Origin: Shinella zoogloeoides
Lineage (GTDB): Bacteria > Pseudomonadota > Alphaproteobacteria > Rhizobiales > Rhizobiaceae
Reading direction: 5' to 3'
Length of the DNA: 64,000 nucleotides
Assembly: GCF_033705735.1 (NCBI RefSeq)
Contig: NZ_CP131130.1
Location: 747,001-811,000, forward strand
Under the pieces are notes generated by a model. That model made no database searches. It had not been told where the DNA came from and saw only the letters and a list, made by a program, of their open reading frames with translations. Shown in pieces: positions 54,564 through 63,998 of this stretch (position 1 is the stretch's first letter; the number at the start of each line of letters is the position of its first letter). A program made the position numbers and the translations under genes.

Positions 54564-55790
54564 ATGAGCGTCGGCACGGTCGAAGGTCTTGAACGGGAAC
54601 TGTCGGCCGCGCGCCGCAACGTCTTCCTGCTGATGTTCGCGCAGGCGCTGCTCGCCTCGTCCGGCCCCATCGTCTTCTCCGTCGGTGGCCTTGCCGGCTA
54701 CAACCTGCTCGGCGCGGACAAGTCGCTGGCGACCGCCCCGCTGACCGGCTTCAATGTCGGCGTGGCGCTCGGCGCCGTTCTCGTCGCCATCGCCGCGCGC
54801 CTGCTCGGGCGCGCCTACGGCTTCGTCGTCGGCGCGCTGGTCGGGGCGAGCGGCGGGCTGATCGCGGCCATCGCGCTCTTCCGCGGCGATTTCTGGCTCT
54901 TCGCCCTCGGCTTCATGCTCGTCGGCATTTCCAGCGACTTCGCGCAGAAGATCCGCTTCGCCGCGGCCGATGCCTCGCCCTCGTTCTACAAGCCGCGCGC
55001 CATCTCCTGGATCCTCGCCGGCGGCGTCATTTCGGCAATCCTCGGCCCGCAGGTCGTCATCCTCACCAAGGACCTCTTCGAGCCCGTGCTCTTCGCCGGC
55101 GCCTTCGTGGCGCTCGCGCCGCTCTGCGGCCTCGCCATCGTCCTGTTCTTCCTGCTGCGCCTGCCCGACCACAAGGCGGCCGGCGCCGCCAGCGGTGCGC
55201 CCGTGCGGCCGCTGCGCGAGATCGTGCTGACCCAGCGCTTCCTGACCGGCATGGTCTGCGGCATTTCCTCCTATGCACTGATGACCTTCATGATGACCGG
55301 CGCGCCGCTCGCCATGGTCATCGGCTGCGGCTTCTCGCCGGAAATGGCGACGCTCGGCATCCAGTGGCACGTACTTGCCATGTTCGCCCCGAGCTTCTTC
55401 ACCGGCATGCTGATCCAGCGCTTCGGCACGGAAAAGGTGGTCGCCGCCGGCCTCATCATCCTCATGGGCTGCGCCGGGGTCGCGCATATGGGCATCGCGC
55501 TGTGGAATTTCTGGGGTGCGCTCATCCTGCTCGGCATCGGCTGGAACTTCGGCTTCATCGGCGCCACCGCCATCGTCGCCTCCAGCTATCGCCCGCACGA
55601 GGCCGACAAGGTGCAGGGCTTCCACGACATCATCCTCTTCGGGGCGGTGGCGCTCGCCTCCTTCTCCTCCGGCAAGGTGTTCAACACCTATGGCTGGCAG
55701 GCGATCAACCTGATGTTCTGGCCCATCACCGGCGTCAGCCTCGTTCTGGTACTGCTCCTGCTTTTGCGCACGCGCCGCGCTGCCGTCTAA
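54564..55790 (+). CDS. MFS transporter
   Basis: A 408-residue membrane protein with twelve helices. It has a long cytoplasmic N-terminus (VEGLERELSAARRNV) and a central loop rich in Ala and Gly (about residues 205-220). GIQWHVLAMFAPSFFTGMLI and GIGWNFGFIGATAIV are typical of a YfmO/NreB-like or uncharacterised MFS branch. The substrate is unknown. It directly follows nusB and probably shares its message. Confidence 0.85.
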   Translation: MSVGTVEGLERELSAARRNVFLLMFAQALLASSGPIVFSVGGLAGYNLLGADKSLATAPLTGFNVGVALGAVLVAIAARLLGRAYGFVVGALVGASGGLIAAIALFRGDFWLFALGFMLVGISSDFAQKIRFAAADASPSFYKPRAISWILAGGVISAILGPQVVILTKDLFEPVLFAGAFVALAPLCGLAIVLFFLLRLPDHKAAGAASGAPVRPLREIVLTQRFLTGMVCGISSYALMTFMMTGAPLAMVIGCGFSPEMATLGIQWHVLAMFAPSFFTGMLIQRFGTEKVVAAGLIILMGCAGVAHMGIALWNFWGALILLGIGWNFGFIGATAIVASSYRPHEADKVQGFHDIILFGAVALASFSSGKVFNTYGWQAINLMFWPITGVSLVLVLLLLLRTRRAAV

Positions 55791-55853
55791 TCGGTTCGCA
55801 CCGAGCCGCCTCGAAAAATCCGTTTTTTAGAAGCGCTTGCCGCGGTGCAGCGG

Positions 55854-55882
55854 CTTGACGCAACCGATTCGCAAACGCACTC
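55854..55882 (+). promoter_or_regulatory. Possible promoter of hppA
   Basis: A perfect rhizobial -35 box CTTGAC (55854-55859) is followed after 17 bp by GCACTC (55877-55882), a poor -10. It lies in the 189-bp gap before hppA. Confidence 0.3.
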
Positions 55883-55979
55883 TGGCCGCGCCGGTTTCCA
55901 CTTGTGAGGAGGCAAGGGGAGTTGGCGCTTTTCGGCTGCGGGGAGAGGACCCCGGAGCCTCCAAGGAGGACAGAGCGAA

Positions 55980-58115
55980 ATGACCATATTGTTTGGCGTT
56001 ATCGCATGCGGGTTGCTCTCGGTGGTCTATGCCATCTGGGCGACACAGTCGGTGCTGGCCGCCGACCAGGGGAATGCCCGCATGCAGGAAATTGCAGGTT
56101 ATATCCGGGAAGGGGCGCAGGCCTATCTCACCCGGCAGTACAAGACCATTGCCATCGTCGGGGTCGTCGTCTTCATCGGCACCTGGCTACTGCTTTCCGC
56201 AACGGCCGCCATCGGTTTCCTGATCGGCGCCGTGCTGTCGGGCGTTGCCGGCTTCATCGGCATGCATGTTTCCGTCCGCGCCAATGTGCGCACGGCGCAG
56301 GCCGCGTCCGTCAGCCTGTCCTCCGGCCTGGACATCGCCTTCAAGTCGGGCGCGATCACCGGCATGCTGGTGGCGGGTCTCGCGCTTCTCGGCGTCTCCA
56401 TCTACTACTGGATCCTGACCGGCGTCCTCGGCCAGGAACCGGCCTCGCGCGAGGTTATCGACGCGCTCGTCGCGCTCGGCTTCGGCGCATCGCTGATCTC
56501 GATCTTCGCCCGTCTCGGCGGCGGCATCTTCACCAAGGGTGCGGATGTCGGCGGTGACCTCGTCGGCAAGGTCGAGGCCGGCATTCCCGAGGACGACCCG
56601 CGCAACCCGGCCACCATCGCCGACAATGTGGGCGACAATGTCGGCGACTGCGCCGGCATGGCCGCCGACCTCTTCGAGACCTATGCGGTGACGGTCGTCG
56701 CCACCATGGTCCTCGCGGCGATCTTCTTCGCGGCCACGCCGATCCTCGCGAGCGCGATGATCTATCCGCTCGCCATCTGCGGCGCCTGCATCATCACCTC
56801 GATCATCGGTTCCTTCTTCGTCAAGCTCGGCTCGAACGGCTCGATCATGGGCGCCCTCTACAAGGGCCTCATCGTGACGGGCGTGCTTTCGGTCCTCGGC
56901 CTTGGGGCCGCGACGTCGCTCACGGTCGGCTGGGGCAGCCTCGGCACGGTGGCGGGCAAGGAGATCACCGGCACGAACCTCTTCATCTGCGGCCTGCTCG
57001 GGCTTCTGGTGACGGCGCTCATCGTGGTGATCACCGAATACTATACCGGCACCAACAAGCGCCCGGTGAACTCCATCGCCCAGGCGTCCGTCACCGGCCA
57101 CGGCACGAACGTCATCCAGGGCCTTGCCGTCTCGTTGGAATCGACGGCGCTGCCGGCGATCGTCATCGTCGGCGGCATCATCGCCACCTACCAGCTCGCC
57201 GGCCTCTTCGGCACCGGTATCGCCGTCACAGGCATGCTCGGCATTGCTGGCATGATCGTGGCGCTCGATGCCTTCGGCCCGGTTACGGACAATGCCGGCG
57301 GCATCGCCGAAATGTCCCACCTGCCGCCGGAGGTGCGCAAGTCCACCGACGCGCTCGACGCCGTCGGCAATACGACCAAGGCCGTCACCAAGGGCTACGC
57401 GATCGGCTCGGCCGGCCTCGGCGCGCTGGTGCTTTTCGCCGCCTACTCGAACGACCTTGCCTATTTCGCGGCGAACGGCGACAAATATCCGTATTTCGCG
57501 GATATCGGCACGATCTCCTTCGATCTCTCCAACCCCTACGTGGTGGCCGGTCTCATCTTCGGCGGCCTCATCCCCTACCTCTTCGGCGGTATCGCGATGA
57601 CCGCCGTCGGTCGGGCGGCGGGTTCCATCGTGGAGGAAGTACGTCGGCAGTTCCGCGAGAAGGCCGGCATCATGGCCGGCACCGAGCGGCCGGATTACGG
57701 CCGCGCGGTGGATATCCTGACCAAGGCGGCGATCCGCGAGATGATCATTCCCTCGCTGTTGCCGGTGCTGGCGCCGCTCGTCGTCTATTTCGGCGTGCTG
57801 CTCATCTCCGGCTCGAAGGCCTCGGCCTTCGCGGCGCTCGGCGCCTCGCTGCTCGGCGTCATCGTCAACGGCCTGTTCGTGGCGATCTCCATGACCTCCG
57901 GCGGCGGCGCATGGGACAATGCCAAGAAGAGCTTCGAGGACGGTTTCGTCGACAAGGATGGTACCCGTCACCTGAAGGGCTCGGAAGCCCACAAGGCCTC
58001 CGTCACCGGCGACACGGTCGGCGATCCCTACAAGGACACGGCCGGCCCGGCTGTGAACCCGGCGATCAAGATCACCAATATCGTGGCCTTGCTGCTGCTC
58101 GCCGTTCTCGCCTGA
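55980..58115 (+). CDS. hppA: Membrane-bound proton-translocating pyrophosphatase (K+-insensitive type)
   Basis: HppA couples hydrolysis of pyrophosphate to proton pumping across the inner membrane. The 711-residue protein has about sixteen helices and the catalytic signature [20 protein letters not shown] (about residue 190). [12 protein letters not shown] and the C-terminal [17 protein letters not shown] follow. The residue after GNTT is Lys467, the form found in K+-independent enzymes. AAGGAGG precedes the ATG. A strong bidirectional terminator follows. Confidence 0.96.
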   Translation: MTILFGVIACGLLSVVYAIWATQSVLAADQGNARMQEIAGYIREGAQAYLTRQYKTIAIVGVVVFIGTWLLLSATAAIGFLIGAVLSGVAGFIGMHVSVRANVRTAQAASVSLSSGLDIAFKSGAITGMLVAGLALLGVSIYYWILTGVLGQEPASREVIDALVALGFGASLISIFARLGGGIFTKGADVGGDLVGKVEAGIPEDDPRNPATIADNVGDNVGDCAGMAADLFETYAVTVVATMVLAAIFFAATPILASAMIYPLAICGACIITSIIGSFFVKLGSNGSIMGALYKGLIVTGVLSVLGLGAATSLTVGWGSLGTVAGKEITGTNLFICGLLGLLVTALIVVITEYYTGTNKRPVNSIAQASVTGHGTNVIQGLAVSLESTALPAIVIVGGIIATYQLAGLFGTGIAVTGMLGIAGMIVALDAFGPVTDNAGGIAEMSHLPPEVRKSTDALDAVGNTTKAVTKGYAIGSAGLGALVLFAAYSNDLAYFAANGDKYPYFADIGTISFDLSNPYVVAGLIFGGLIPYLFGGIAMTAVGRAAGSIVEEVRRQFREKAGIMAGTERPDYGRAVDILTKAAIREMIIPSLLPVLAPLVVYFGVLLISGSKASAFAALGASLLGVIVNGLFVAISMTSGGGAWDNAKKSFEDGFVDKDGTRHLKGSEAHKASVTGDTVGDPYKDTAGPAVNPAIKITNIVALLLLAVLA

Positions 58116-58135
58116 TCCGGACGGCGATCAAACAA

Positions 58136-58165
58136 AAACCCGCGGGGAGCGATCCCCGCGGGTTT
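58136..58165. terminator. Bidirectional terminator between hppA and bamE
   Basis: AAACCCGCGGGGA (58136-58148) pairs with TCCCCGCGGGTTT (58153-58165) around a GCGA tetraloop: a perfect 13-bp stem. A-runs on the left and T-runs on the right serve both convergent genes. Confidence 0.88.
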
Positions 58166-58190
58166 CTTGTTTCATCCTTCCGGATGGGCG

Positions 58191-58661
58191 TCAGTTGTTG
58201 CCGCCCAGCATGCTCTTCATGACGCTGCCGGGGTTCGCGCCGCCGCGCAGAAGCTGGCCGAGGAAGGTCGTTTCGGCGCCGCCCGTCGGTGTGACGCGGG
58301 CGATCATGTCGAAGACCTTGCCGTCCTGCAGGGTGTAGTTCGCGAGGCGCTCCACATTGCCGTCCTTGTCGAAATAGACGGCGAGCACGCTCTGCTCGAT
58401 GACCTTCGGCTTCATGAAGGCGGCCGCGCGCCTGCGCTTCTGCGAGATGTAGTAGAAGACTTCGTTGTCGAACGTCGCGGTCGAGGATGGCGTGCCGAGC
58501 GAAAGCAGAACCTGCTCGCGCGAGGAGCCAACGGGTGCGAGCGCCAGCGTTTCCTGGTCGACGACATAGCCCTGATAGAGGACTTCGCTGGGGCCCTGGC
58601 AGGCCGTCAGAACGGATGCGGAGAGGGTGACGGCAATGGCGGCGTTACGCAACAGCTTCAT
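58191..58661 (-). CDS. bamE: Outer-membrane lipoprotein BamE/OmlA family
   Basis: BamE (OmlA/SmpA) is an accessory lipoprotein of the Bam complex that folds outer-membrane proteins. The 156-residue product has a lipoprotein signal with lipobox LTAC at residues 18-21. The SmpA_OmlA domain includes VGSSREQVLLSLGTPSSTATF and VFYYISQKRRRAAAFMK. Its C-terminal part, QLLRGGANPGSVM, extends past the usual domain. The ATG at 58661 leads directly into the signal sequence. It is divergent from the bc1 chaperone gene. Confidence 0.88.
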   Translation of the reverse strand: MKLLRNAAIAVTLSASVLTACQGPSEVLYQGYVVDQETLALAPVGSSREQVLLSLGTPSSTATFDNEVFYYISQKRRRAAAFMKPKVIEQSVLAVYFDKDGNVERLANYTLQDGKVFDMIARVTPTGGAETTFLGQLLRGGANPGSVMKSMLGGNN

Positions 58662-58810
58662 ATTCGCAGAATCTCTCTTCACAACATCCCCGGGACGATG
58701 ATGGCCGCGCAGCCATTGCAATTCATGCCTGCTTCGGTAAACCAGCTTCGACCGTCATGCAACATGACTTGCGACGGCACCATGGTTTGAATCGGGCAAA
58801 ACTAGGCTTT

Positions 58811-59368
58811 ATGATGATTTTCGGCCTGTTCGGCAAAAAAAACGGCAACCGGCGCATCGTCGAAAAGCAGTATGCGACCCTGACAAAGGCGGCGCGTCAT
58901 CCCTATCTCTATGAGAGACTTGACGTTCCTGACACGGTCATGGGGCGTTTCGAGATGCTCTCGGCCATGCTGATCCTTTACTTCCGGCGCACGCGTGTAA
59001 GCGCCACGTCGGGCCAGGAGATCGCTCAGGAGATCGTCGACGCCTTCTTCGAGGACGTTGACCATTCGATTCGCGAGCTTGGCGTGGGCGATGTCGGCGT
59101 GCCGAAGCGCATGAAGAAATTCGCCGGCATGTTCTACGGCCGGCTGGAATCCTATGCCGCCGCACTCGATGCCGGCGACCGCGCCGCGCTTGCCGAGGCG
59201 CTCCGCCGGAACATCCATCCGGCGGCGGGTCTTGAGGCTCCCTCAATGGAGGGACTGGCGGAGTATTTCGTCGCCGTCGAGAAGGCGATGGGGGAGGCCG
59301 GTGAAGATGTGGTCCGGGCCGGCCTGCTCGAGGTGATCGAGCCCGGCACCGAAGAAAACGCCGCCTGA
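58811..59368 (+). CDS. Ubiquinol-cytochrome c chaperone (CBP3/UQCC1 family)
   Basis: Members of this family help assemble cytochrome b of the bc1 complex. The 185-residue protein begins MMIFGLFGKKNGNRRIVEKQ. The family core has HPYLYERLDVPDTVMGRFEM and EMLSAMLILYFRR near residues 35-70. FFEDVDHSIRELGVGDVGVP and MKKFAGMFYGRLESY follow. Two adjacent ATGs (58811, 58814) could serve as start. It is followed 18 bp later by the DUF177 gene in a conserved pair. Confidence 0.9.
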   Translation: MMIFGLFGKKNGNRRIVEKQYATLTKAARHPYLYERLDVPDTVMGRFEMLSAMLILYFRRTRVSATSGQEIAQEIVDAFFEDVDHSIRELGVGDVGVPKRMKKFAGMFYGRLESYAAALDAGDRAALAEALRRNIHPAAGLEAPSMEGLAEYFVAVEKAMGEAGEDVVRAGLLEVIEPGTEENAA

Positions 59369-59386
59369 AGCGGCGAGGGACATGTG

Positions 59387-59941
59387 ATGAAGAAAGACGA
59401 CGACGCGCCATTCTCCTACCCCGTGAAGGTGGGCCATATCTCGGCCAACCCGGTCGAGGTGACGATCAGCGCCGATGCAGAGGAAAGGGCCGGCCTCGCC
59501 GGGCTCTGGTCGGTGCTCGAGGTGAAGGCGCTGTCGGCGACCTTCCAGGTCATGCGCTGGAAGCGCGACGGCGTGCGCCTCAAGGGGCGCGTGACCGCCG
59601 ATATCGTGCAGGCCTGCGTCGTGACGCTCGACCCGGTCGAATCCCATATCGACGAGCCGGTGGAAGTGGTCTTCGTGCCGGAGGGATCCAAGCTGGCGCG
59701 CCTGCCGGTCTCGTCCGAAACCGGCGAGATGCTGCTCGATCCCGATGGTCCCGATGCGCCGGAAGTCTTCACCGGCGACACCATCGATGCCGGCGTGGTG
59801 GCCGCCGAACATGCGGCGCTCGCCATCGATCCCTATCCCCGCAGGGCCGATGTCGCCTTCGGCGACCACATCGAAAGCACGGACAAGGACGATCGCAAAC
59901 CGTCGCCCTTCGCCGTTCTGAAGGATTGGAAAAAAGACTGA
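59387..59941 (+). CDS. DUF177 (YceD-family) protein
   Basis: A 184-residue soluble protein of the DUF177/YceD family, linked in many bacteria to 23S rRNA accumulation and often next to rpmF and plsX. The core motif is the cysteine region GRVTADIVQACVVTLDPVES (about 75-94), followed by DEPVEVVF. The ATG at 59387 has GAGGGA 8 nt upstream; a GTG three bases before it is also possible. plsX follows, with 125 bp between and no rpmF in the gap. Confidence 0.88.
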   Translation: MKKDDDAPFSYPVKVGHISANPVEVTISADAEERAGLAGLWSVLEVKALSATFQVMRWKRDGVRLKGRVTADIVQACVVTLDPVESHIDEPVEVVFVPEGSKLARLPVSSETGEMLLDPDGPDAPEVFTGDTIDAGVVAAEHAALAIDPYPRRADVAFGDHIESTDKDDRKPSPFAVLKDWKKD

Positions 59942-60066
59942 ACGGCCCGGCAAGCGCCCGATAATTCAGTTGTGCACCCGGCGAAAAGCGGTATTTTGGC
60001 CGAATTCCGCTGTAGTGACCCCTCTGCCGTTGGAACAAGAATCAAGGCTAGTAAGGCAAGACTCGC

Positions 60067-61122
60067 GTGGTCAGAATATCCGTCGATGTCATGGGTGGCG
60101 ATTTCGGTCCGAAGGTCGCCATCCCGGGCGCAGCCAAGGCTCTCGAACGACATCCCGAGATCCGCTTCGTACTTTATGGCAATGCCGCCGAATGCGAGCC
60201 GCTTCTGGCGCAGCATCCCAAGCTGAAGGCTGCAAGCACCTTCCATCATTGCGACGTCTCCGTCGCCATGGACGAGAAGCCGAGCCAGGCGCTGCGCCGC
60301 GGCCGCGGCAAGTCCTCCATGTGGCAGGCGATCGATGCGGTGGCGAAAAACGAGGCCGATGTCGCCGTCTCCGCCGGCAATACCGGCGCGCTGATGGCCA
60401 TGTCGAAGTTCTGCCTGCGCATGATGGCCAATATCGAGCGCCCGGCCATCGCCGGCATCTGGCCGACCCTGAAGGGCGAGAGCATCGTGCTCGACATCGG
60501 CGCGACGATCGGCGCCGATGCGAGCCAGCTCTTCGACTTCGCGCTGATGGGCGGGGCCATGGCGCGCGCGCTGTTCGAGATCGACCGGCCGACGCTCGGC
60601 CTCCTCAATGTCGGCGTCGAGGAGATCAAGGGCCAGGAAGAGGTCAAGGCCGCCGGCCAGCTCATCCGCGAGGCCAATTTCGACACGATTGAATATTACG
60701 GCTTCGTGGAAGGCGACGATATCGGTCGCGGCACGGTGGACGTGGTGGTCACGGAAGGGTTTTCAGGAAACATCGCCCTGAAGGCGGCGGAAGGCACGGC
60801 GCGGCAGATCGCCGAATACCTGCGCGCGGCCATGTCGCGCACCTGGCTTGCCAAGCTCGGCTACATTCTCGCCAAGAGCGCCTTCGACCGCGTGCGCGAG
60901 AAGATGGACCCGCGCAAGACGAACGGCGGCGTGTTCCTCGGCCTCAACGGCATCGTCATCAAGAGCCATGGCGGCACGGATGCCGAGGGCTTCGCCGCGG
61001 CGGTGGATGTCGGCTACGACATGGTCCGCAACGGCCTCAGGGACAAGATCGAACGGGATTTGCAGAAGTATCACGCGGGCCGGCCTGTCGAAGGCGCCCC
61101 GGGCGTGACCGACGAGGTATAG
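60067..61122 (+). CDS. plsX: Phosphate acyltransferase PlsX
   Basis: PlsX makes acyl phosphate from acyl-ACP, the first step of PlsY-dependent phospholipid synthesis. The 351-residue protein begins [19 protein letters not shown], then shows [11 protein letters not shown] (about 107-117). [14 protein letters not shown] and [17 protein letters not shown] follow, all typical. The start is a GTG at 60067 with AAGG about 10 nt upstream. fabH starts one base after its stop. Confidence 0.95.
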   Translation: MVRISVDVMGGDFGPKVAIPGAAKALERHPEIRFVLYGNAAECEPLLAQHPKLKAASTFHHCDVSVAMDEKPSQALRRGRGKSSMWQAIDAVAKNEADVAVSAGNTGALMAMSKFCLRMMANIERPAIAGIWPTLKGESIVLDIGATIGADASQLFDFALMGGAMARALFEIDRPTLGLLNVGVEEIKGQEEVKAAGQLIREANFDTIEYYGFVEGDDIGRGTVDVVVTEGFSGNIALKAAEGTARQIAEYLRAAMSRTWLAKLGYILAKSAFDRVREKMDPRKTNGGVFLGLNGIVIKSHGGTDAEGFAAAVDVGYDMVRNGLRDKIERDLQKYHAGRPVEGAPGVTDEV

Positions 61123-61123
61123 G

Positions 61124-62095
61124 ATGATTCGTTCAGTGGTTCGCGGTTTCGGAACGGCGCTTCCGAAACGGGTGCTCACCAATGCCGAACTGGAAAGCAT
61201 GGTCGACACGTCCGACGAATGGATCGTGCAGCGCACCGGCATCCGCCAGCGTTACATCGCCGGCGAGGGCGAGACGACCGCTTCGCTCGGCGAGGGCGCT
61301 GCCCGCGCCGCGCTGGACAATGCCGGCCTCACCGCCGCCGACATCGACCTGATCATCGTCGCCACCTCCACGCCGGACAACACCTTCCCGGCGACGGCCG
61401 TCAACATCCAGAACCGCCTCGGCATGTCCCATGGCTTCGCCTTCGACGTGCAGGCGGTCTGTTCGGGCTTCGTCTATGCCGTGACGACGGCGGACGCCTA
61501 TATCCGCGGCGGGCTTGCGAAGCGCGTCCTCGTCATCGGCGCGGAGACCTTCTCGCGCATCCTCGACTGGACCGACCGCACGACCTGCGTGCTTTTCGGC
61601 GACGGCGCCGGCGCCATCGTGCTGGAAGCGCAGGAAGGGGCGGGGACCAATGCGGACCGCGGCGTCCTGTCGACGCAGCTTCGCTCCGACGGCGCGCACC
61701 GCGACAAGCTCTTCGTCGACGGCGGCCCGTCCACCACCGGCACGGTCGGCCATCTGCGCATGGAGGGCCGCGAGGTCTTCAAGCATGCGGTCGGCATGAT
61801 CACGGACGTCATCGTCTCGGCCTTCGACGCCACCGGCTTCACCGCCGAGGACGTCGACTGGCTGGTGCCGCACCAGGCCAACAAGCGCATCATCGACGGT
61901 TCGGCCAAGAAGCTCGGAATCCCGCTGGAGAAGGTCGTCATCACCGTGGACCAGCACGGCAACACCTCGGCGGCATCGATCCCGCTGGCCCTTGCGGCGG
62001 CGGCCGCCGACGGCCGTATCAAACAGGGTGACCTCGTCCTTCTGGAGGCGATGGGCGGCGGTTTCACCTGGGGTGCGGTGCTGCTTCGCTGGTAA
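61124..62095 (+). CDS. fabH: 3-oxoacyl-ACP synthase III (FabH)
   Basis: FabH starts fatty acid synthesis by condensing acetyl-CoA with malonyl-ACP. The 323-residue protein has the nucleophile in [10 protein letters not shown] (Cys113), the histidine in VPHQANKRI (about 246), and the asparagine in [13 protein letters not shown] (about 276). Together they form the Cys-His-Asn triad. The N-terminus [16 protein letters not shown] is typical. It is co-transcribed with plsX. Confidence 0.97.
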   Translation: MIRSVVRGFGTALPKRVLTNAELESMVDTSDEWIVQRTGIRQRYIAGEGETTASLGEGAARAALDNAGLTAADIDLIIVATSTPDNTFPATAVNIQNRLGMSHGFAFDVQAVCSGFVYAVTTADAYIRGGLAKRVLVIGAETFSRILDWTDRTTCVLFGDGAGAIVLEAQEGAGTNADRGVLSTQLRSDGAHRDKLFVDGGPSTTGTVGHLRMEGREVFKHAVGMITDVIVSAFDATGFTAEDVDWLVPHQANKRIIDGSAKKLGIPLEKVVITVDQHGNTSAASIPLALAAAAADGRIKQGDLVLLEAMGGGFTWGAVLLRW

Positions 62096-62118
62096 GGTGA
62101 GACTGCGCAGCAGGCCCG

Positions 62119-62147
62119 CTTGACCCGAGGGGGCAAGGACAATACTC
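62119..62147 (+). promoter_or_regulatory. Possible promoter of ihfA
   Basis: CTTGAC (62119-62124) is followed after 17 bp by ATACTC (62142-62147), about 50 bp before the ihfA start. The -35 is perfect for rhizobia; the -10 is weak. Confidence 0.4.
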
Positions 62148-62194
62148 TTCCGCCACTTAACCATAGGCTTTCAATAGGAAATCGGTGAGGAGCG

Positions 62195-62533
62195 ATGAGC
62201 GGTAAGACGGTGACACGCGCAGATTTGGCCGAATCGGTTTTCCGGAAGGTCGGCCTTTCCAGAACAGAATCCGCGGAGCTTGTCGAAACCGTGATCGACG
62301 AGATTTGCAACGCCATCGTGCGGGGCGAGAGCGTGAAGCTCTCCTCCTTCGCGACATTCCAGGTTCGTGACAAGAACGAGCGCATCGGGCGAAATCCGAA
62401 GACCGGCGAGGAAGTGCCGATCTCGCCGCGCCGCGTCATGACCTTCAAGGCGTCCAATGTTCTCAAGCAGCGGGTGCTGAAGGCCCATCTCGCGCGCAAG
62501 GCGAAGCAGAAGCCCGCTTCTCCCGCGTCCTGA
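62195..62533 (+). CDS. ihfA: Integration host factor subunit alpha
   Basis: IHF is a heterodimer that bends DNA by more than 160 degrees at specific sites, aiding transcription, recombination and replication. The 112-residue alpha subunit has [18 protein letters not shown] at the start, then the beta arm with [20 protein letters not shown]. Pro72 of the intercalating type lies in GRNPKTG. A basic Lys/Ala-rich tail follows. Its order after plsX-fabH and before a MerR gene is conserved in alphaproteobacteria. Confidence 0.96.
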   Translation: MSGKTVTRADLAESVFRKVGLSRTESAELVETVIDEICNAIVRGESVKLSSFATFQVRDKNERIGRNPKTGEEVPISPRRVMTFKASNVLKQRVLKAHLARKAKQKPASPAS

Positions 62534-62661
62534 GCGATTTTCCCGCCTGTTGCCGGGCATTAGCAATTTGAAACTTGAATATCGCCCGGCAACCCGCTGA
62601 AATGAATACGATTCGGCGGCACGCTTCTCGTGCGCCGACGTGAGCTTTCATCGAGGGTAGA

Positions 62662-63192
62662 ATGGACAAGAGTCCGGACGCTTTCCGCACCATCAGCGAG
62701 GTCGCCGACGATCTCGACCTGCCGCAGCATGTGCTGCGTTTCTGGGAAACGCGCTTTACGCAGATCAAGCCGATGAAGCGCGGCGGCGGGCGGCGCTACT
62801 ATCGCCCGGAAGACGTCGATCTCCTCAAGGGCATCCGCCACCTGCTCTACGACCACGGCTATACGATCAAGGGCGTGCAGAAGCTGCTCAAGGTCAATGG
62901 CAACAAGTTCGTCGCGGCGATCGCCAGCGGCGACCTTGCGACCGTCGAGGCGCTGGCGGCCGCCAGCCATGAGGAGCCGCCCCCGCCGAAGGCCGGCAGC
63001 GACGAGGACCAGATCGTCGGCCGCGCCAAGGCGCCGGCCAGCCGCCGCTTCTTCTCCTTCGTCGGCGGCGGCGAGGAGACACCGGAAATCTCGCTCGGCA
63101 AGACCAGCGTCGGCAAGGAGGACCGCGCCCTCCTGCAGGAGGCGCTCTACGATCTCCTGGAATGCAAGCGCCTGCTCGACCAGGTCCGCTGA
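62662..63192 (+). CDS. MerR-family transcriptional regulator
   Basis: A 176-residue regulator with an N-terminal MerR DNA-binding domain (8-75): [25 protein letters not shown], here cut in two parts, then [30 protein letters not shown]. The central region (90-140) is low in order, rich in Ala, Glu and Pro. The C-terminus [19 protein letters not shown] is a helix for dimerisation. There is no ligand-binding cysteine cluster. The gene normally sits downstream of ihfA; its targets are unknown. Confidence 0.9.
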   Translation: MDKSPDAFRTISEVADDLDLPQHVLRFWETRFTQIKPMKRGGGRRYYRPEDVDLLKGIRHLLYDHGYTIKGVQKLLKVNGNKFVAAIASGDLATVEALAAASHEEPPPPKAGSDEDQIVGRAKAPASRRFFSFVGGGEETPEISLGKTSVGKEDRALLQEALYDLLECKRLLDQVR

Positions 63193-63204
63193 ACCGCGGA
63201 AATC

Positions 63205-63330
63205 CCCGAAAAGAAAAAGCCCCGCACTATGGCGGGGCAAAACAAGCGTCACGCTTGGCTCTGTGACGCGGGGGAGTTGCTCGCAAAATGACAAGCGAGC
63301 AGGAACAGTCTTAGACTTTGGTCTAATGGC
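63205..63330 (-). ncRNA. Candidate trans-acting small RNA
   Basis: Read on the minus strand, three hairpins are linked by single-stranded stretches, including a C-rich AACTCCCCC. The last is a terminator-like stem (GCCCCGC against GCGGGGC) followed by TTTTTCTTTTC. A U-run of this quality exists only on the minus strand, where no protein gene is present to need it. This is the form of the rhizobial alpha-r small RNAs with an anti-Shine-Dalgarno C-rich loop. I cannot assign a family and saw no clear promoter. Confidence 0.45.
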
Positions 63331-63512
63331 CGGGAAGGTCTGATTTGACGAATCCGGTACGCTTGCGAAAAGAATCCTGTCTTGGAAGCGTCATGCGCTT
63401 GCCAAGCTCCGCCGTGAGGACGAAGGCCGCGTACCCGATGCAGGGACGCCGCCGTCCTCGGCAGGAAATTCGAATTGCCGATGACGAAACATCCCGAATT
63501 GGCAATTTTGGG

Positions 63513-63539
63513 CTTGCATCCAAATGCCCGAGACTATAG
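63513..63539 (+). promoter_or_regulatory. Weak promoter-like sequence before tRNA-Pro
   Basis: CTTGCA (63513-63518) and CTATAG (63534-63539) match the rhizobial -35 and -10 boxes in 4 and 5 of 6 bases, but the spacing is 15 bp instead of 17. The tRNA starts 15 bp after the -10. Confidence 0.3.
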
Positions 63540-63553
63540 GGGTTTGCGCGGTC

Positions 63554-63630
<77 letters not shown>

Positions 63631-63746
63631 TTCTCTCCCCTCATAGATTGCATTTGAAGTTCCGCATGGAACTTTACGCGTCTCTTCGCGTTCTCTCGCC
63701 GCCGGCTTGTCGTGCCGGGGCTATCTGACGCTTGAGGAGGTTACGC

Positions 63747-63998
63747 ATGGAAAATGCAGGCATCGGCTGGATCGCAGCCATCATCATCGGCGGCATTGCC
63801 GGCTGGCTCGCCGAAATGTTCATGAAGAGCAATATGGGCGTGCTGATGAACATTGTTCTCGGCATCGTCGGCGCGGCGGTCGCAAACATCCTGTTGGGGC
63901 TGATCGGCGTTTCGCTCGGCGGCTGGCTGGGCTATCTCGTCGCCGGCTTCATCGGCGCCTGCATTCTCATAGCGCTGGCAAGGGCCATCAGGCGATAG
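63747..63998 (+). CDS. GlsB/YeaQ/YmgE family stress-response membrane protein
   Basis: An 83-residue transglycosylase-associated membrane protein with three glycine-zipper-rich helices: GIGWIAAIIIGGIAGWLAEM, then MGVLMNIVLGIVGAAVANIL, then GWLGYLVAGFIGACILIAL. It has a short basic C-terminus (ARAIRR). Members are often induced by general stress; their function is unknown. The ATG at 63747 has GAGGAGG 6 nt upstream. The stop is the last complete codon of the window. Confidence 0.9.
   Translation: MENAGIGWIAAIIIGGIAGWLAEMFMKSNMGVLMNIVLGIVGAAVANILLGLIGVSLGGWLGYLVAGFIGACILIALARAIRR

Larger units (their letters stand above)
63193..63553. other. Structured 361-bp intergenic region between MerR and tRNA-Pro genes
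   Basis: No convincing coding frame. At least six inverted repeats are packed here: GCCCCGC/GCGGGGC (about 63218-63237), GCGTCAC/GTGACGC (63246-63252, 63263-63269), GCTCGC/GCGAGC (63279-63284, 63295-63300), TTAGAC/GTCTAA (63311-63316, 63321-63326), CTTGGAAGCG/CGCTT-CCAAG (63381-63406) and AATTGCC/GGCAATT (63473-63479, 63501-63507). The left part is listed separately as a candidate small RNA. The right end holds the tRNA promoter. Confidence 0.5.

Noticed and set aside
63323..63539. Short frames on both strands between the MerR gene and tRNA-Pro
   Set aside because: No ribosome-binding sites, poor composition, and dense inverted repeats. The region is better seen as non-coding.
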